The position numbers and the translations under genes are program-made. The notes beneath the pieces were generated by a model. That model did not search any database and was not told the origin of the DNA. It saw only the letters and a program-made list of their open reading frames with translations. Below, one piece after another: positions 21,464-32,253 of a stretch of 64,000 nt of DNA. Every line of letters begins with the position of its first letter. The first letter of the stretch is position 1. The stretch spans positions 1-64,000 of the forward strand of contig CATKHK010000020.1 in assembly GCA_949751835.1 (NCBI GenBank). The letters are read 5' to 3'. The stretch comes from Blepharisma japonicum (Eukaryota; Ciliophora; Heterotrichea; Heterotrichida; Blepharismidae).

Positions 21464-21826
21464 ATGGGTGGATGGAGATATTCAATATTTCAATGTTTTG
21501 ACAATCCAGGGATGTGCTTATGGGCCTGCTGCGTTCCTTGCGGTATGTCTTGCATGCAGGCGTGCGATGCAAAATTTGCTGATCCTGACAACAAAAATGC
21601 TACAGTAACAGCGTTTCTTTGTTCTTGCTGCTTAGGATGCATTGGATCAGTTTATAACCGATATCAGCTTAGGAAAAAGCTTCATGTAGAGGATAGCATT
21701 CTATATGATATCTTGTTTTGGTGCTGCTGCCCATGCTGCTCTGCAACACAGGAGTGGATGACTGTCTTTTCCGAGAAAAAGGCAAATCAAAAGGTTACAA
21801 TATGGGAGCTTAAAAATCAAGCTTAA
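21464..21826 (+). CDS. PLAC8-family cysteine-rich protein
   Basis: 120 residues from ATG 21464 (MGGWRYSIFQCFDNPGMCLW). It has the PLAC8 pattern: ACCVPCGMSCMQACD near the start, a CSCCLGCIGSVYNRYQLRKK middle, and CCCPCCSATQEW near the end. Members are small membrane-associated proteins (cornifelin, plant PCR/FW2.2, PLAC8) linked to metal transport or cell-size control. All Trp codons are TGG. Only 5 nt separate its stop from the ATG of the pirin gene on the same strand. Confidence 0.88.
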   Translation: MGGWRYSIFQCFDNPGMCLWACCVPCGMSCMQACDAKFADPDNKNATVTAFLCSCCLGCIGSVYNRYQLRKKLHVEDSILYDILFWCCCPCCSATQEWMTVFSEKKANQKVTIWELKNQA

Positions 21827-21831
21827 TTATA

Positions 21832-22773
21832 ATGAATTTGACTATAATATCTAGCATTTCTTTAGCAATCCTCGTTGTAAGCTGGTATATTTCTGAGTAC
21901 ACCCATTTCCATCACACCCCAAGGATGGTTACTAAAATATTTGCAGCTGAAATAGATAAGGATTCGAAATCTGGAAAAATATTCAAAGTAATTGGAGGGG
22001 AAAACCAAAGCATCGTCGACCCCTTTTTATCATTCGAGCATTTCATACTAGAAAAGCCTTATGGATTTAACGATCACCCACATAGAGGCACTGACAAGGC
22101 TACTTATATTATTGGAGGCGAAATGATATATGAAGATTTTAGAGGAAACGTAGGGACAATATCTGCAGGAGACGCAATGTGGATGACCAGTGGCAAAGGA
22201 ATGCTCCATGCAGAAATGCCTTTAAGTGACACAGTAGAAGGGGTTAGGGTAGAAATTTTGCTGAAAAATGACTTTAAGATGTGTGACCCTGCTTATCAAT
22301 ATTTAAAAAGCGACGAAATTGCAACTGCTGAAGACAGCTATGCAAGAGTTAAAGTAATTGCAGGAGAAAGCATGGGAAGGGCTTCTCATACAATTACACG
22401 AACACCTGGGCTGTTCTTGGTTTTCGATCTTGGGAAAGGCGGGGAGGCGTTCCAAGAAATTCCGCAAGGTTGGAATGCAGTCATATATGTCCTGCAGGGT
22501 AGAATTGAGGTTCAAGGTGACGAAATCAAAGCAAGGCACGGAGCAGTTTTATCACAGTGGGATAATGATCTTACTGTAAAATCAAAAAAAGGAGCAACTT
22601 TCATTTTAATTGCAGCTGAGCCTATGGACGAAATGATGGTGCAATTTGGCCCTTATGTGATGCCTAACTATCCACTCGTAGAAAAAGCTCACCGTGACTT
22701 CAAGAACGGCCAAGATGGCTTTGAGGGAGCTCCTGAATGGAAGTCAACTATAGGAAAGCAGCCTAATCAGTAA
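21832..22773 (+). CDS. PIR: Pirin family protein with N-terminal membrane anchor
   Basis: 313 residues, no TGA. The bicupin core begins near residue 33. The metal-binding set is intact: His82 and His84 in NDHPHRG, His126 and Glu128 in GMLHAEMP. Pirins bind iron and act as nuclear cofactors (human PIR, NF-kB) or as quercetinase-like enzymes (YhhW). Residues 1-22 form a hydrophobic helix (MNLTIISSISLAILVVSWYI), unusual for pirin and suggesting an anchored or exported form. An alternative start at Met32 (base 21925) would give a normal cytosolic pirin and a longer intergenic gap. The ATG at 21832 is only 5 nt after the PLAC8 stop, so the downstream start is a real alternative. Confidence 0.92.
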   Translation: MNLTIISSISLAILVVSWYISEYTHFHHTPRMVTKIFAAEIDKDSKSGKIFKVIGGENQSIVDPFLSFEHFILEKPYGFNDHPHRGTDKATYIIGGEMIYEDFRGNVGTISAGDAMWMTSGKGMLHAEMPLSDTVEGVRVEILLKNDFKMCDPAYQYLKSDEIATAEDSYARVKVIAGESMGRASHTITRTPGLFLVFDLGKGGEAFQEIPQGWNAVIYVLQGRIEVQGDEIKARHGAVLSQWDNDLTVKSKKGATFILIAAEPMDEMMVQFGPYVMPNYPLVEKAHRDFKNGQDGFEGAPEWKSTIGKQPNQ

Positions 22774-22814
22774 AATAATACAAAATCTTAAAATCTTATA
22801 TTATAATCAAAGAA

Positions 22815-24329
22815 ATGGGCAGCAGTGTCTCATCAAACCAAAAAACTCTACTAGACTCAATTGATTCAGGACAAGAGCTAGACACCCAAACACTAGTCCG
22901 ATTTGGTGCACAAATAAATACCTTAAACAAAGAAGGCTACTCTCCGTTACGAGTAGCTCTAGAACATGGCAGAGTATCTATGTTTAAAGCGCTTTTCAAG
23001 GCAAAAGCGTTAATTGTCCCAGAGCTTTCTCAGCAAAAAACGCCTCTTCACAGAGCAGTTGAACTCGGCCATTATAAACTCGCTTGGATGCTCCTTAGAG
23101 AGCATTCTTTATTTGGAAACTTTAAAAATCAGCAAGATGCTTTTGGGAACACCCCGCTCCATGTCGCAGTTTTGAAAGGAAATTCAGACATGGTGGCTCT
23201 GCTGTTGAAATACAATGCAAGCAGAGACGTTTTGAACTTGTCAATGAAAACCCCTCATGAGCTAGCACTTGAAAGCAGAAGTTCAATGGCTGACGAAATA
23301 ATTGAACAGTTTACATTAGAAGACTGTATTTCTAAAGGAAATCGGACCCCTGTACTAGATGAAAACCAGCCGAATAGGGAACAGAGGTCTACACAAGGGT
23401 CAAAATCGACGCTAAAAGTAGAAGAAAGCATTGAGGAGCCAATTACACTGCTAGAGCAAGCATTAGCAGACAGCAGGTTGACAATTATTAAAGGTGAAGA
23501 GCTAGAATTTCAAGATGTCTTGAACAGAGGCTCAAGCTGTATAGTATTCAAAGGCAAATGGAGAGGCAGTGAAGTCGCCATAAAACAGTTTAAACTAGAG
23601 TACAGCACATCTGAAAAAGATTTACAGAAATATATCAAAGAAATGCAGGTTTTGTCACAGATCAGACATCCTAATATTTTACTGATCATGGGAATTTGTA
23701 TAGACCAGCCTAATTTGTGTTTAATCACAGAGTATGTCCCGAACTCATCACTTTTCTATGCAATTCATAAAAACAAGGCAAGAATCTTGACGCTGTCTGA
23801 AAGGTTTAATATTGGGATCCAAATTTGTAAGGCTTTGGCTTATTTGCATACAAATGACCCTCCTATTATTCATAGAGATCTGAAGCCTGAAAACTGCTTA
23901 CTTGATCATGCCATGAATGTGAAACTCGCTGATTTTGGGCTGGCGAGACCAGTTTCGTCATTTTCTGCTGAGGAGTCTCAGTCAATGACCACAATTTGTA
24001 TTGGGACTACAAGATTTATGGCTCCAGAGCTCTTTGATAAAGATAAAGTTGACTCAATTGGCGTAGAAGTCGACATATGGGCCCTAGGCTGTCTGCTCAT
24101 AGAGCTTTTTAGCAACAAAAGGCCATGGCACTACATATCAAGCTCCAAAGCCAGCAACATTTTCTACGAAATTTTCAATAAGAAACCAATCCCCATCCCG
24201 GATACAATAACTCCCGAAGTCAGTCTTATAATCCAAGAATGCTGTAGGTATAACCCTCGTAGACGGCCACGCATAACTGATGTCCTTGACCGACTTGAAA
24301 GAGCTAAAAGTACGTATATTCTTAGTTAA
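22815..24329 (+). CDS. Ankyrin-repeat protein kinase (TKL type), likely N-myristoylated
   Basis: 504 residues, no TGA. Starts MGSSVSSNQ, an N-myristoylation signal. Residues ~30-170 hold four ankyrin repeats (LRVALEHGRVSMFKALFKA, TPLHRAVELGHYKLAWMLL, TPLHVAVLKGNSDMVALLLK). The kinase domain spans ~230-500: glycine loop RGSSCIVFKGKWRGSEVAIK with the VAIK lysine, catalytic loop HRDLKPENCLLD, DFG in KLADFGLAR, and GTTRFMAPELF. All catalytic residues are present, so it should be active. Motifs and layout resemble Raf/ILK-like TKL kinases with N-terminal ankyrins, a type abundant in protists and plants. Substrates unknown. Confidence 0.92.
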   Translation: MGSSVSSNQKTLLDSIDSGQELDTQTLVRFGAQINTLNKEGYSPLRVALEHGRVSMFKALFKAKALIVPELSQQKTPLHRAVELGHYKLAWMLLREHSLFGNFKNQQDAFGNTPLHVAVLKGNSDMVALLLKYNASRDVLNLSMKTPHELALESRSSMADEIIEQFTLEDCISKGNRTPVLDENQPNREQRSTQGSKSTLKVEESIEEPITLLEQALADSRLTIIKGEELEFQDVLNRGSSCIVFKGKWRGSEVAIKQFKLEYSTSEKDLQKYIKEMQVLSQIRHPNILLIMGICIDQPNLCLITEYVPNSSLFYAIHKNKARILTLSERFNIGIQICKALAYLHTNDPPIIHRDLKPENCLLDHAMNVKLADFGLARPVSSFSAEESQSMTTICIGTTRFMAPELFDKDKVDSIGVEVDIWALGCLLIELFSNKRPWHYISSSKASNIFYEIFNKKPIPIPDTITPEVSLIIQECCRYNPRRRPRITDVLDRLERAKSTYILS

Positions 24330-24384
24330 TGTATGATTTGTAAAGGTTTAATCATAGTAACTTTCCATTTATCTGTTGAAAAAT

Positions 24385-25743
24385 ATGAGATCGATCTTAG
24401 TTCTCACTTGTTTAAGTGTTGCTTTAGCAGCAATACTCAGTGATCTTGTAAAAACAATTCCTCTTGCCCCAGCAAATCTTCCATTCACGATGTATTCAGG
24501 CTACCTCAAACTCCCAAACACTCAAGGACGACAAATCCATTATGTTTTCTTCACCAGCCAAAATAAACCAGCTACCGACCCTGTTGTATTATGGCTTAAT
24601 GGTGGTCCTGGATGCTCCTCTATGGAAGGCGCCTTTATGGAGAACGGCCCATTGGTGTTTTCAGAGCATGAGATGAAAATGAGCGTAAATCCTTATTCGT
24701 GGAACCTAAATGCCTCAATGCTATACTTTGAAGCTCCAGCTGGCGTTGGCTATTCAGTTATGGGGAGTATTGCTAATAATAACACCAATGATCAGCAGAC
24801 AGCTGCAGACAACCTCGATGCCTTGATTCTTTGGTTCCTAGGGTTCCCTGAATATAAAACTAACACCTTTTACGTTGCTGGAGAAAGCTATGCTGGCATC
24901 TATGTCCCTACCTTAGTTTACAACATTTTACAATACAACACTAATAATCCTACGTATAAAATTGGAATTAAAGGATTTTTGGTAGGAAATGGAGTCACTG
25001 ACTGGAACGTAGACGCTGATAATGCCTTTGCAGAATTCGGCTGGTGGCATGGTCTGTTTGGCTATGATTTGTGGAACAGCTGGGTGAATAATAACTGCTC
25101 AGCTTTTAGCCAAGAGCCTATATGTGTGAAAAACCAGAACACTATGTATGATTTATTCACTGATATAAATTTCTATGATATTTATAGACGTTGTGTATAC
25201 CCTGATTTTGACTATACAGCATCTCCTGCTTATGCAAAATTTTCTAATGCTGTCATGCAGGGAAGTGTCGTCAACTGTGTGCCTGATATAGGCTTGACAC
25301 AGTATCTTAACTTGCCAAATGTGAGGACAGCTTTTCATATAAACCCTAGTTTGGGAGCTTGGCAGGAATGCACGAATTTGAATTATAATGTTGACTATAC
25401 AAAAGGCTCAATTTACCTGTACCCAACACTTTTGAACCCTGTAAATGGCTTAAGGATCAGGTTTTATAGTGGGGATACTGATGCTGCAGTGCCGACTATT
25501 GGAAGTAGACAATGGATTGAAAATTTAGCTACTAAAGGTGTGATTTCCGTGACCAAGCAGTGGAGAGAATGGACTTTCAACCAGCAAGTGGGAGGAATGG
25601 TTATTAATTATGCACCTTCAGGGTCCACGACGCCTAACTTTACGTTTATGACAATCAGAGGAACTGGGCATATGTCAATTCAATGGAAAAGACCAGAAGG
25701 ATACCACATGTTTTTGACTTTCATCGAAGGGAACGATCCTTAA
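24385..25743 (+). CDS. Serine carboxypeptidase (peptidase S10), secreted/lysosomal
   Basis: 452 residues from ATG 24385. Residues 1-18 (MRSILVLTCLSVALAAIL) form a signal peptide. The substrate-binding WLNGGPGCSSMEG and the triad are intact: Ser in GESYAGIYVP, Asp in FYSGDTDAAVP, His in RGTGHMSI. S10 enzymes remove C-terminal residues at acidic pH in lysosomes, food vacuoles or the medium, which suits a phagotrophic ciliate. Several N-x-S/T glycosylation sites occur. All 13 Trp codons are TGG and none is TGA, which with G/C-richer codons suggests high expression. Confidence 0.95.
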   Translation: MRSILVLTCLSVALAAILSDLVKTIPLAPANLPFTMYSGYLKLPNTQGRQIHYVFFTSQNKPATDPVVLWLNGGPGCSSMEGAFMENGPLVFSEHEMKMSVNPYSWNLNASMLYFEAPAGVGYSVMGSIANNNTNDQQTAADNLDALILWFLGFPEYKTNTFYVAGESYAGIYVPTLVYNILQYNTNNPTYKIGIKGFLVGNGVTDWNVDADNAFAEFGWWHGLFGYDLWNSWVNNNCSAFSQEPICVKNQNTMYDLFTDINFYDIYRRCVYPDFDYTASPAYAKFSNAVMQGSVVNCVPDIGLTQYLNLPNVRTAFHINPSLGAWQECTNLNYNVDYTKGSIYLYPTLLNPVNGLRIRFYSGDTDAAVPTIGSRQWIENLATKGVISVTKQWREWTFNQQVGGMVINYAPSGSTTPNFTFMTIRGTGHMSIQWKRPEGYHMFLTFIEGNDP

Positions 25744-25799
25744 TTGACTAACAACGAATATTAAAGCACTAATTACTCTTTTTAATTATAAATACACAT

Positions 25800-27482
25800 A
25801 TGGATTCAGAATTTATTCCATTTGAAGTCGAAAACGCAGATTTCATCCCATTAAAGCGGAAAAAGCAATCCAAAGATGAAGCCCTTTATGGTGTGTTTTA
25901 TTATAGCTCTGAAGACGAAAACGAAGACCTTTCAAAGCCAATACAGTTTGGAAAAAGCATTGAGTCTATAGAAGAAAAGAAAACCCCAGAACATGTGCCG
26001 ACTGTTCAGATGACAGAAGAAATGCTGGAGTCGACCTATGGAAAAGGCTTTCGGATGCTACAAAAATGCGGGTTTAAAGTTGGCCAAGGACTTGGGGCAA
26101 ATCATCAAGGCACTACTGAATTAATTAATTTGGCAAGAAGGAAGAAAAATGAAGGCCTCAGTTTTTCCAAGCCTGAAATTATTCCCCAAGAAAAGCCAGC
26201 TGAATTTAAAAATCTCCCTGAGTGGCTTTTCTCTAATAGTTATCCGAAGAAAAAAAGGAAATTATCTCCAGAATGCATCAAATCAGAACTAAGAAACCTT
26301 ATGGAAACCGATCCCATGCTGCTAGAAAAGGTTGCTCTTATGAAACAAACCTATGAAGAAACCATAGCAAATCAAGAAGTATCAGGGAATTCCTGGGACT
26401 ATTTAAATATTTCCTATGAAAATACAAGATACACTGTAATAGGCACAGAGCGAAAAATCCAAATCCAAAAAGACTTTTTAGTTTCTTTAGCTTATGAAGA
26501 AAAACAAGTTAAAATTAATTTAGATTCGCTTGAAAAAGAAAAAGAAGAAATTTTTCAGCTGGAAAAATTCATGAAAAATAAAATTTCTGACTTGAAAAAT
26601 AATGATTCATTGCTTGAAAATTTAAAAGAAATTGAAGAAAAATTCCCAAAGCTATGGGTTGACATGGGATTGAAGGAAAGATATGGAATTCCTCTATGCA
26701 AAAAGTATTTTAGTAGTGTTTATAAGAATTGAATGTTTGAGAATGAACCTATGAAAGGGTATAACCAAATGAAAATATGGAAAGAATGGGTCGGAGAAGA
26801 TTTTGAAGAGTCTATTGGGGATTGAGAAGTAGGAATTATGAGGTTTTTGAATGGAAGATGAAGAATTAAAGAAGAAAATGGAGAAAATGTGGATAACTTG
26901 GAAAAATGGATGAGCATTTTGCCTGAAAATACAAAGGAAAAAGTGAAGCGGTGACTTTTGAACATTTTTACAAAGGAGTTTGAAAAATGAGAGCCGAGAC
27001 AAGACAGAATCCCCATTCATACCTGGGTGCATCCATGGCTCCCTCTAGTCGATTTAAGCTCTTTATGGCCGACTTTAGTAAGAAAACTAAGCTTAGCGCT
27101 GCAAGACTGACATCCGCAAGACCCCTCCGCAAAAATTGTGCTATCGCCTTGGAAGCCTGTTTTAGGCAGCTTCTGAACTAAAATGATGGTGCGATATATT
27201 CTCCCAAAACTCGTCTTTATATTGCAAGAGTTGCCATTTGACTTAACAAATCAAGATATTGAGCCTCTCACATGAGTAATGAGCTGAAAAGAGCTAATCT
27301 CTGATGAGCAGCTTTCTAAAGCTTTAGAAACAGAATTCTACCCCAGATGAAAAGCTGCGTTAAGAAAATGGGTAGAAAACGCTGAAGATGACGACATGGA
27401 AAATATTACTATTTGATATGAAGAATGGCAGAAAATAATTCCAAAGACTCTCTTGGACTTAGAAAATGCTTTTAATAACTAG
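25800..27482 (+). CDS. TFIP11: TFIP11/Ntr1-type splicing factor (G-patch plus GCFC domain)
   Basis: 560 residues in one frame to TAG 27480-27482, with at least 11 TGA codons as Trp, mostly in the C-terminal third. Residues ~78-108 form the G-patch (GKGFRMLQKCGFKVGQGLGA). A middle GCFC-type helical region follows, then the hallmark PWLP/WHP block: TWVHPWLPLVDLSSLWPTLV and LQDWHPQDPSAKIVLSPWKP. TFIP11 (yeast Ntr1/Spp382) activates the helicase DHX15/Prp43 through its G-patch to take spliceosomes apart after splicing. This organism removes 15-nt introns, so its recycling machinery is of interest. The order of G-patch and GCFC motifs makes the call firm. Confidence 0.9.
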
Positions 27483-27688
27483 CACAGTATTACTTTTATG
27501 TAAATAATAAGATCATTCTTCAAATAAAAATGCAGGGAAATATATAAATTAATGTTAATAAAATGCATATCTTAGTGATTTCCTGTATAATAAGCAAATA
27601 AACATTATTTTTTTATTATTCTGCAACCCAGAAATGCTTATCAAAAAATAGATTGCCACTTTACATTACCGTTAGCTAATTCAAAAAT

Positions 27689-28162
27689 ATGAATCCAAAT
27701 GAAGCCCCAACTGACAATGAAGCAGAAGAAGAGAAGATTCAGGCAGATCATTGATTTAGCATTATAAGGCAGGAGCTAAAAGTTGATACTCATAATAAAA
27801 CGTTATTATACAGCTATGATTTTCAATTAGATAAGCCATTACAAAACAAAAATCAAAGATTCAACTGAATTTCTGCTCAAAACTCGCCTGATTTTCCAAA
27901 AGAACTCCCAGCCAGATCATCATCTGCTTCAAACTGTCGGTCTTCATATTCAACATGCCCAACTTTGGATTATGAACTCATAGATACTCTTCCCAGTTTA
28001 CCTGATTTCCTATCAAGAGATACACTGATTTCATTGCAAGCAAATCCATTAGAAAATACAAGAAGCACTATCCAATTTTGCTTGAGAGGAGGCAGGGACT
28101 CTTGGACTCCTGAAAGCCAATCGGCTAAGTGGATAAATCAAAGGCCTGGAAGTGCGCCATAA
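27689..28162 (+). CDS. Hypothetical polar protein
   Basis: 157 residues from ATG 27689; two TGA codons (27752 and 27866) are Trp, so a standard-code search sees only the last 65 residues. It is Ser/Asn/Asp/Gln-rich with no membrane segment and no recognised domain. The coding call rests on the clean frame with TGA as Trp and stop TAA at 28160-28162. Function unknown. Confidence 0.6.
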
Positions 28163-28418
28163 ATTTTATAATGGAATCAGACCTTAAGGCTTGATTTGTT
28201 ATAATTAAAGTTAACAGCATTAATTAAATTCAATAGTCATTAAAATGACAAATAATGGGAAATAGAATAGCGGTTGAAATATAATAAAATAAACCGCTTT
28301 TTAATTAGTAAAGTGCGAAAGGTTTTTTATGGCTTGTATCATTATTTTCTTGAGTTTTAACTTAAAAGAATTTAATTCATAGTTAATTGAAAATAATTTA
28401 TTTCAAAATTAATTATTG

Positions 28419-28952
28419 ATGCATAAATTGTACAGCCATGCAGGAATCAATCAAGAAATAAGCAGCAATTACAATAACTGCTCTACCAAAGAAACTGGGA
28501 AAAAGATAAAAGGCTTATTAAAAATAAAAGACAAGCTCATGCCTCATTCCTTAGAAGCTTTACAGCCGATCACCCAACAGTCAACTGATGGGTTTATCAA
28601 GGTAAAAATTACAACAAAGTCTTCGCTGTCCAAAAATGCCTGAGAAAAGATCAATTATTCCTGAAATAAAATCAGTTCTTTTGAATGTGAAAGCCCAGAG
28701 TCTAAGTCCATCTATATTACTACCGAAGCGAAATCAGTGAGAAGGAATCCTTCTCCGCTGGTAACTCATTCTCTTGAAGGCTACCAGTTCAAGCCAATTG
28801 ACTTAAAATCTCCTGCAAACTCAAAACTCCCTATATTTAATCGAAGATGTTCATCAAGAACTCCTGACAAATTTTATAAAATTCCTTACCCAATTCGAGA
28901 TATTTCACCCCTAAGCCATTCTCACTCAAGAAAAAAGTTATCACATATGTAA
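28419..28952 (+). CDS. Hypothetical basic protein
   Basis: 177 residues from ATG 28419 to TAA 28950-28952; TGA at 28641 and 28662 read as Trp. It is basic and Ser-rich, with pieces such as RRNPSPLVTHS and RDISPLSHSHSRKK that look like proline-directed phosphorylation sites. No domain recognised. The next gene starts 26 bp downstream. Confidence 0.6.
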
Positions 28953-28978
28953 TTTTAAAAATCTCGTATAAATATAAA

Positions 28979-30121
28979 ATGGAAGGAAATGGCCCTGACT
29001 TCAATGATATATTAAACACTATGATGAGCAATCGATATACCGAAGACCTAGCAAGTCTGCAAGACCCTTCATTTGGCAGTCACATCGAGATGCTGAACCA
29101 AAATTTGACAAGTTTAATCACAACAGAACTAAACGCAATTCTATCTGAAAAACAGCAGCTTTCTAAAGAAATCGAAGAATTTAATAAATATAAGGACGAA
29201 GAGCTCCGGAAATTAGAACAATGCGAAAAAGAATGGGCAGAGAAAAAAGCTCAGTGCCAGTCAAGTGGAAATGAAAGCAAAATTATCGAAATTAATGTAG
29301 GAGGCACGCATAAAGTGACGACAACTCTTTCTACACTTTTAAAAGTTCCTCAGTCTGCCTTAGCTGCTTGCTTTAATGGGACTGTTCAGCTTCCTAAAAT
29401 AAAAGGAGAGATCTTTATTGACAGAGAAGGCCAGTCTTTTTGTAATGTAATTAGTTTCTTGAGAACAGGGAAATTCCCGAAATTTGAGTCATTTGAAGAA
29501 GAAGATGCCTTTTTAGATGAGCTTGAATTCTGAGGAATTCCTTATGAAGAAATAGAGACTGACATTGATCAGGATTTGAAGCATTTTGACCCAAATTGGT
29601 GTGCTTCTACTCTGATACTAGAAAATAACAATACAGTCCTTAAAAAGGTAGGAAGCCCTCATGGAATTGCCTTTGGAGCTATCCCACTGAGCAAAGAATC
29701 TCCCTACGTCGAGTTTAAAATTTCGATAACATCTGGCTCAAGCAATGGGTCTCACATTTTTCTAGGACTTGTGGATAAATCCAAATATTCGTCATCTCAG
29801 CTGGTTTCAACTCGCTGGAGAGATGCCCCTTGCTCTTGGTATTGGGATGTGTGGAATTGCAAATTGGTAAAAACTGATGAAAATGGGGTGCATTCTTTTG
29901 TGACTGGATATGGATGCGATTGTGATGACGAAGAAACAGTCTTAGGAATTTATTATGACTCCAAAAGAAGGACAGTGTCTTTTTATAAAAAAGGGATTAA
30001 CCAAGGAGTGGCTTATAATAATGTGTCGAGTGGGCTGTTTCCCAGCATTGATGTGTGGTTTGATACTGGAAGTGTGACATTTTTGCAGACGAAGCTGCCG
30101 AAGACTATGGCATATATGTAA
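28979..30121 (+). CDS. BTB/T1 (KCTD-like) plus SPRY domain protein
   Basis: 380 residues; the TGA at 29531-29533 is Trp. An N-terminal coiled coil (residues ~45-92) is followed by a potassium-channel-tetramerisation type BTB domain at ~101-190 (IIEINVGGTHKVTTTLSTLL, then IFIDREGQSFCNVISFLRTG). Residues ~200-380 form a SPRY/B30.2-like domain: GIAFGAIPL, then SWYWDVWNCKLV, LGIYYDSKRRTVSFYKKG and GLFPSIDVW. BTB/T1 domains often bind cullin-3, and SPRY domains recognise partner peptides, so a ubiquitin-ligase adaptor is plausible. The pairing with a coiled coil is common in ciliates. Target unknown. Confidence 0.85.
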
Positions 30122-30362
30122 TAAAACGCGATTAAAAATAAGAAGATGTATTATAAATATCATATTAATTATCAGAATAAGTGATGGATTTTCCTCAGAA
30201 ATATAATTATCTCTATAATTATTTAAAATTTTTTCATCGCAATACCTATATTTTTTTTAATTTCTGAAATACTTCTAAAAATTATTAAAAATCTAAAATA
30301 ACTCTTCCCTATATTAATTAGCTAAACTAGGTGTTATTAATTTAATCCATATTTAACTCAAG

Positions 30363-30896
30363 ATGGGCTGTTGTTCTTCAAGAGCTATGAATAAAATCGA
30401 AATAAGCAAGATGATCCACTCTTATATTATCGAGATGAGGCTTGACGCTCACACTTGCAGCTCTATTAAGCGCCTTGATGTCCAAATACTTGAAGAAACT
30501 ATCGATGCCCAAACATATGAATCTCTCACAAAAGGTTGGGATATAAAAGCACCTTTTGAACTTTTCAGCAAAGGCAACAAGATTTTTAAGAAGGATTTAA
30601 AGATTGCTTTTCTTTTGTTCAGCAGGGACTCTTTTGAAAAGAAAGTTCAGCTCTTTAAGGAACTTACAAACTCAGATAAAAGGGAAATTATACATTTACT
30701 GGAAATAAGAAACGAATTGCTATATATGAGGATCCCAACGCAGCTTGCAAAGCAGAACAAAATAAGTGACGAAGATAAGAATGAATATGTTGAAAACAAA
30801 CGACTTGTGAGCGGAAAAGAGGCAAGTCATGCGCTGCAGTCTTATCTTCACAGCTCTGAAGAAGAGTTAAAGAGACTAGATTTTATATCAATTTAA
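30363..30896 (+). CDS. Small N-myristoylated protein, unknown function
   Basis: 177 residues, ATG 30363, TAA 30894-30896. It begins MGCCSSRAMNK, with Gly2, two cysteines and Ser6: a strong dual acylation (myristoyl plus palmitoyl) signal, as in Src-family or calcium-sensor proteins. The rest looks helical and charged, with no complete EF-hand loop (no DxDxDG). It converges with the membrane-protein gene at 31015. Confidence 0.7.
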   Translation: MGCCSSRAMNKIEISKMIHSYIIEMRLDAHTCSSIKRLDVQILEETIDAQTYESLTKGWDIKAPFELFSKGNKIFKKDLKIAFLLFSRDSFEKKVQLFKELTNSDKREIIHLLEIRNELLYMRIPTQLAKQNKISDEDKNEYVENKRLVSGKEASHALQSYLHSSEEELKRLDFISI

Positions 30897-31014
30897 GTGA
30901 TTTTCAGGTAGTAATAACAGCTATCGGTATAATTAAAGCAGCTTTAATATTAAAATATTATCTATTTATGTTTAATGTGATAGATGCTATTAATAATTAC
31001 CTGCTTACTTGCTA

Positions 31015-32133
31015 TTAAAGATAATTAATACTCTCTTGAGGCGCAACATGCGCTAATATGTGTTCATTTCGTTTAATGCCATTGTGAAGTTTATAGGCAA
31101 AAAACACGAAAAGAGCACTTATAATTCCCATCAAGGCGACTGAAAATGCAGCAGCTCCTCTGTGATTTTGTTTAAATAATTTATAATTGAATAAGCTGAG
31201 GATTGGGCTTGACTTTCCTTTTACTAATTTTTGTTTTGAGCCATGGTACCATTTTCCATTTTCTGATAAAATTGAGCTGTCTGTAGCCCAATCGTCATAA
31301 TCATAATAATTCCATTCAGTTCAAACGCTTTCAGAGCCTTTTTCATTGTAATCTGAGCTTTCTTTTTTATCTTTAGATACTTCTGAAATCGGTGATACTG
31401 TTGGAGCACTTTCTGAACTTCTCTCAGAATCGCTTAGAATTTGTAATTGGTTCATATTGCTGCCTACATAGTCAGAAAAGTCTTCCAACGCAAGCTCTAT
31501 ATCACTGGGATGGTTCTGTAGACCATTATCAGTTCTGAATTCAGCATTTTCTACGCTTAAAACATTTTCTCTGATTTTGCCTTCTATTTTTTTCATTTCT
31601 CTGTTTTCATATACAAGTTTCTTAGGCTGGTATACAGCCCAAGAAAATATCAAACTGGCTATTGTAGCCATTGTGACCAGCCATAGACATCTTAAGTACC
31701 ACTTTGAATCTGTCCTCCTCTTGTGTTTACTAACTCTAATTCCTAGCCATGCAGTTACAAAAACCCCAAATTCTAATCCCATTCTTGAAAGCAGCATGGC
31801 ATCTCCACTTGCCCATACATAATTTTTTAAAATAACTATGAAGTCAAGCATAGAAAAGAAAATCATAAAATAGCATGAGAGCTTCACCCATCATGCCCAA
31901 CGTTTTAAAGACTGCTTTAGCTTATATAATTCAGGCGTCGACACAATCGGAGCTGAAAGTGGATCTTCCTGGCCATTATCCCATGCTGACAAATTCTCAA
32001 ATGTCGGCTCATTATTACTTGTCTGGGTATTTGTCAAGGGAATTTGGCCTTGGCTTTTCAAATTTTCCCACTTCTGATAATCCATTTTTTTATCAACCAT
32101 ATATTTTGACAAAAATAGCTTAAACCATTTCAT
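31015..32133 (-). CDS. Multi-pass membrane protein, unknown function
   Basis: 372 residues in one frame; TGA codons at 31888-31893 (two in a row) and 31321-31323 are Trp. About four hydrophobic segments: CYFMIFFSMLDFIVIL, LEFGVFVTAWLGI, LWLVTMATIASLIFSWAVY and, near the end, AFSVALMGIISALFVFFAY. A long Ser/Glu-rich cytosolic loop lies between the third and fourth. No known family recognised. The start is 120 bp from the divergent STIL-like gene. Confidence 0.7.
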
Positions 32134-32253
32134 TAGCTTATATTATCCATATATTTGGCTATGGTAACTGTCCTATTTATTTCCTCTCCGTTAATTTTTT
32201 TAATAAAAATACCTCAAAATTTGATGTAGCCAGATGCAAAAGTTGCATTTAAA

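Noticed and set aside
26987-27181. Small plus-strand frame after the apparent end of the G-patch gene
   Set aside because: The TFIP11 frame runs through here with TGA as Trp and holds the conserved HPWLP and WHP block.
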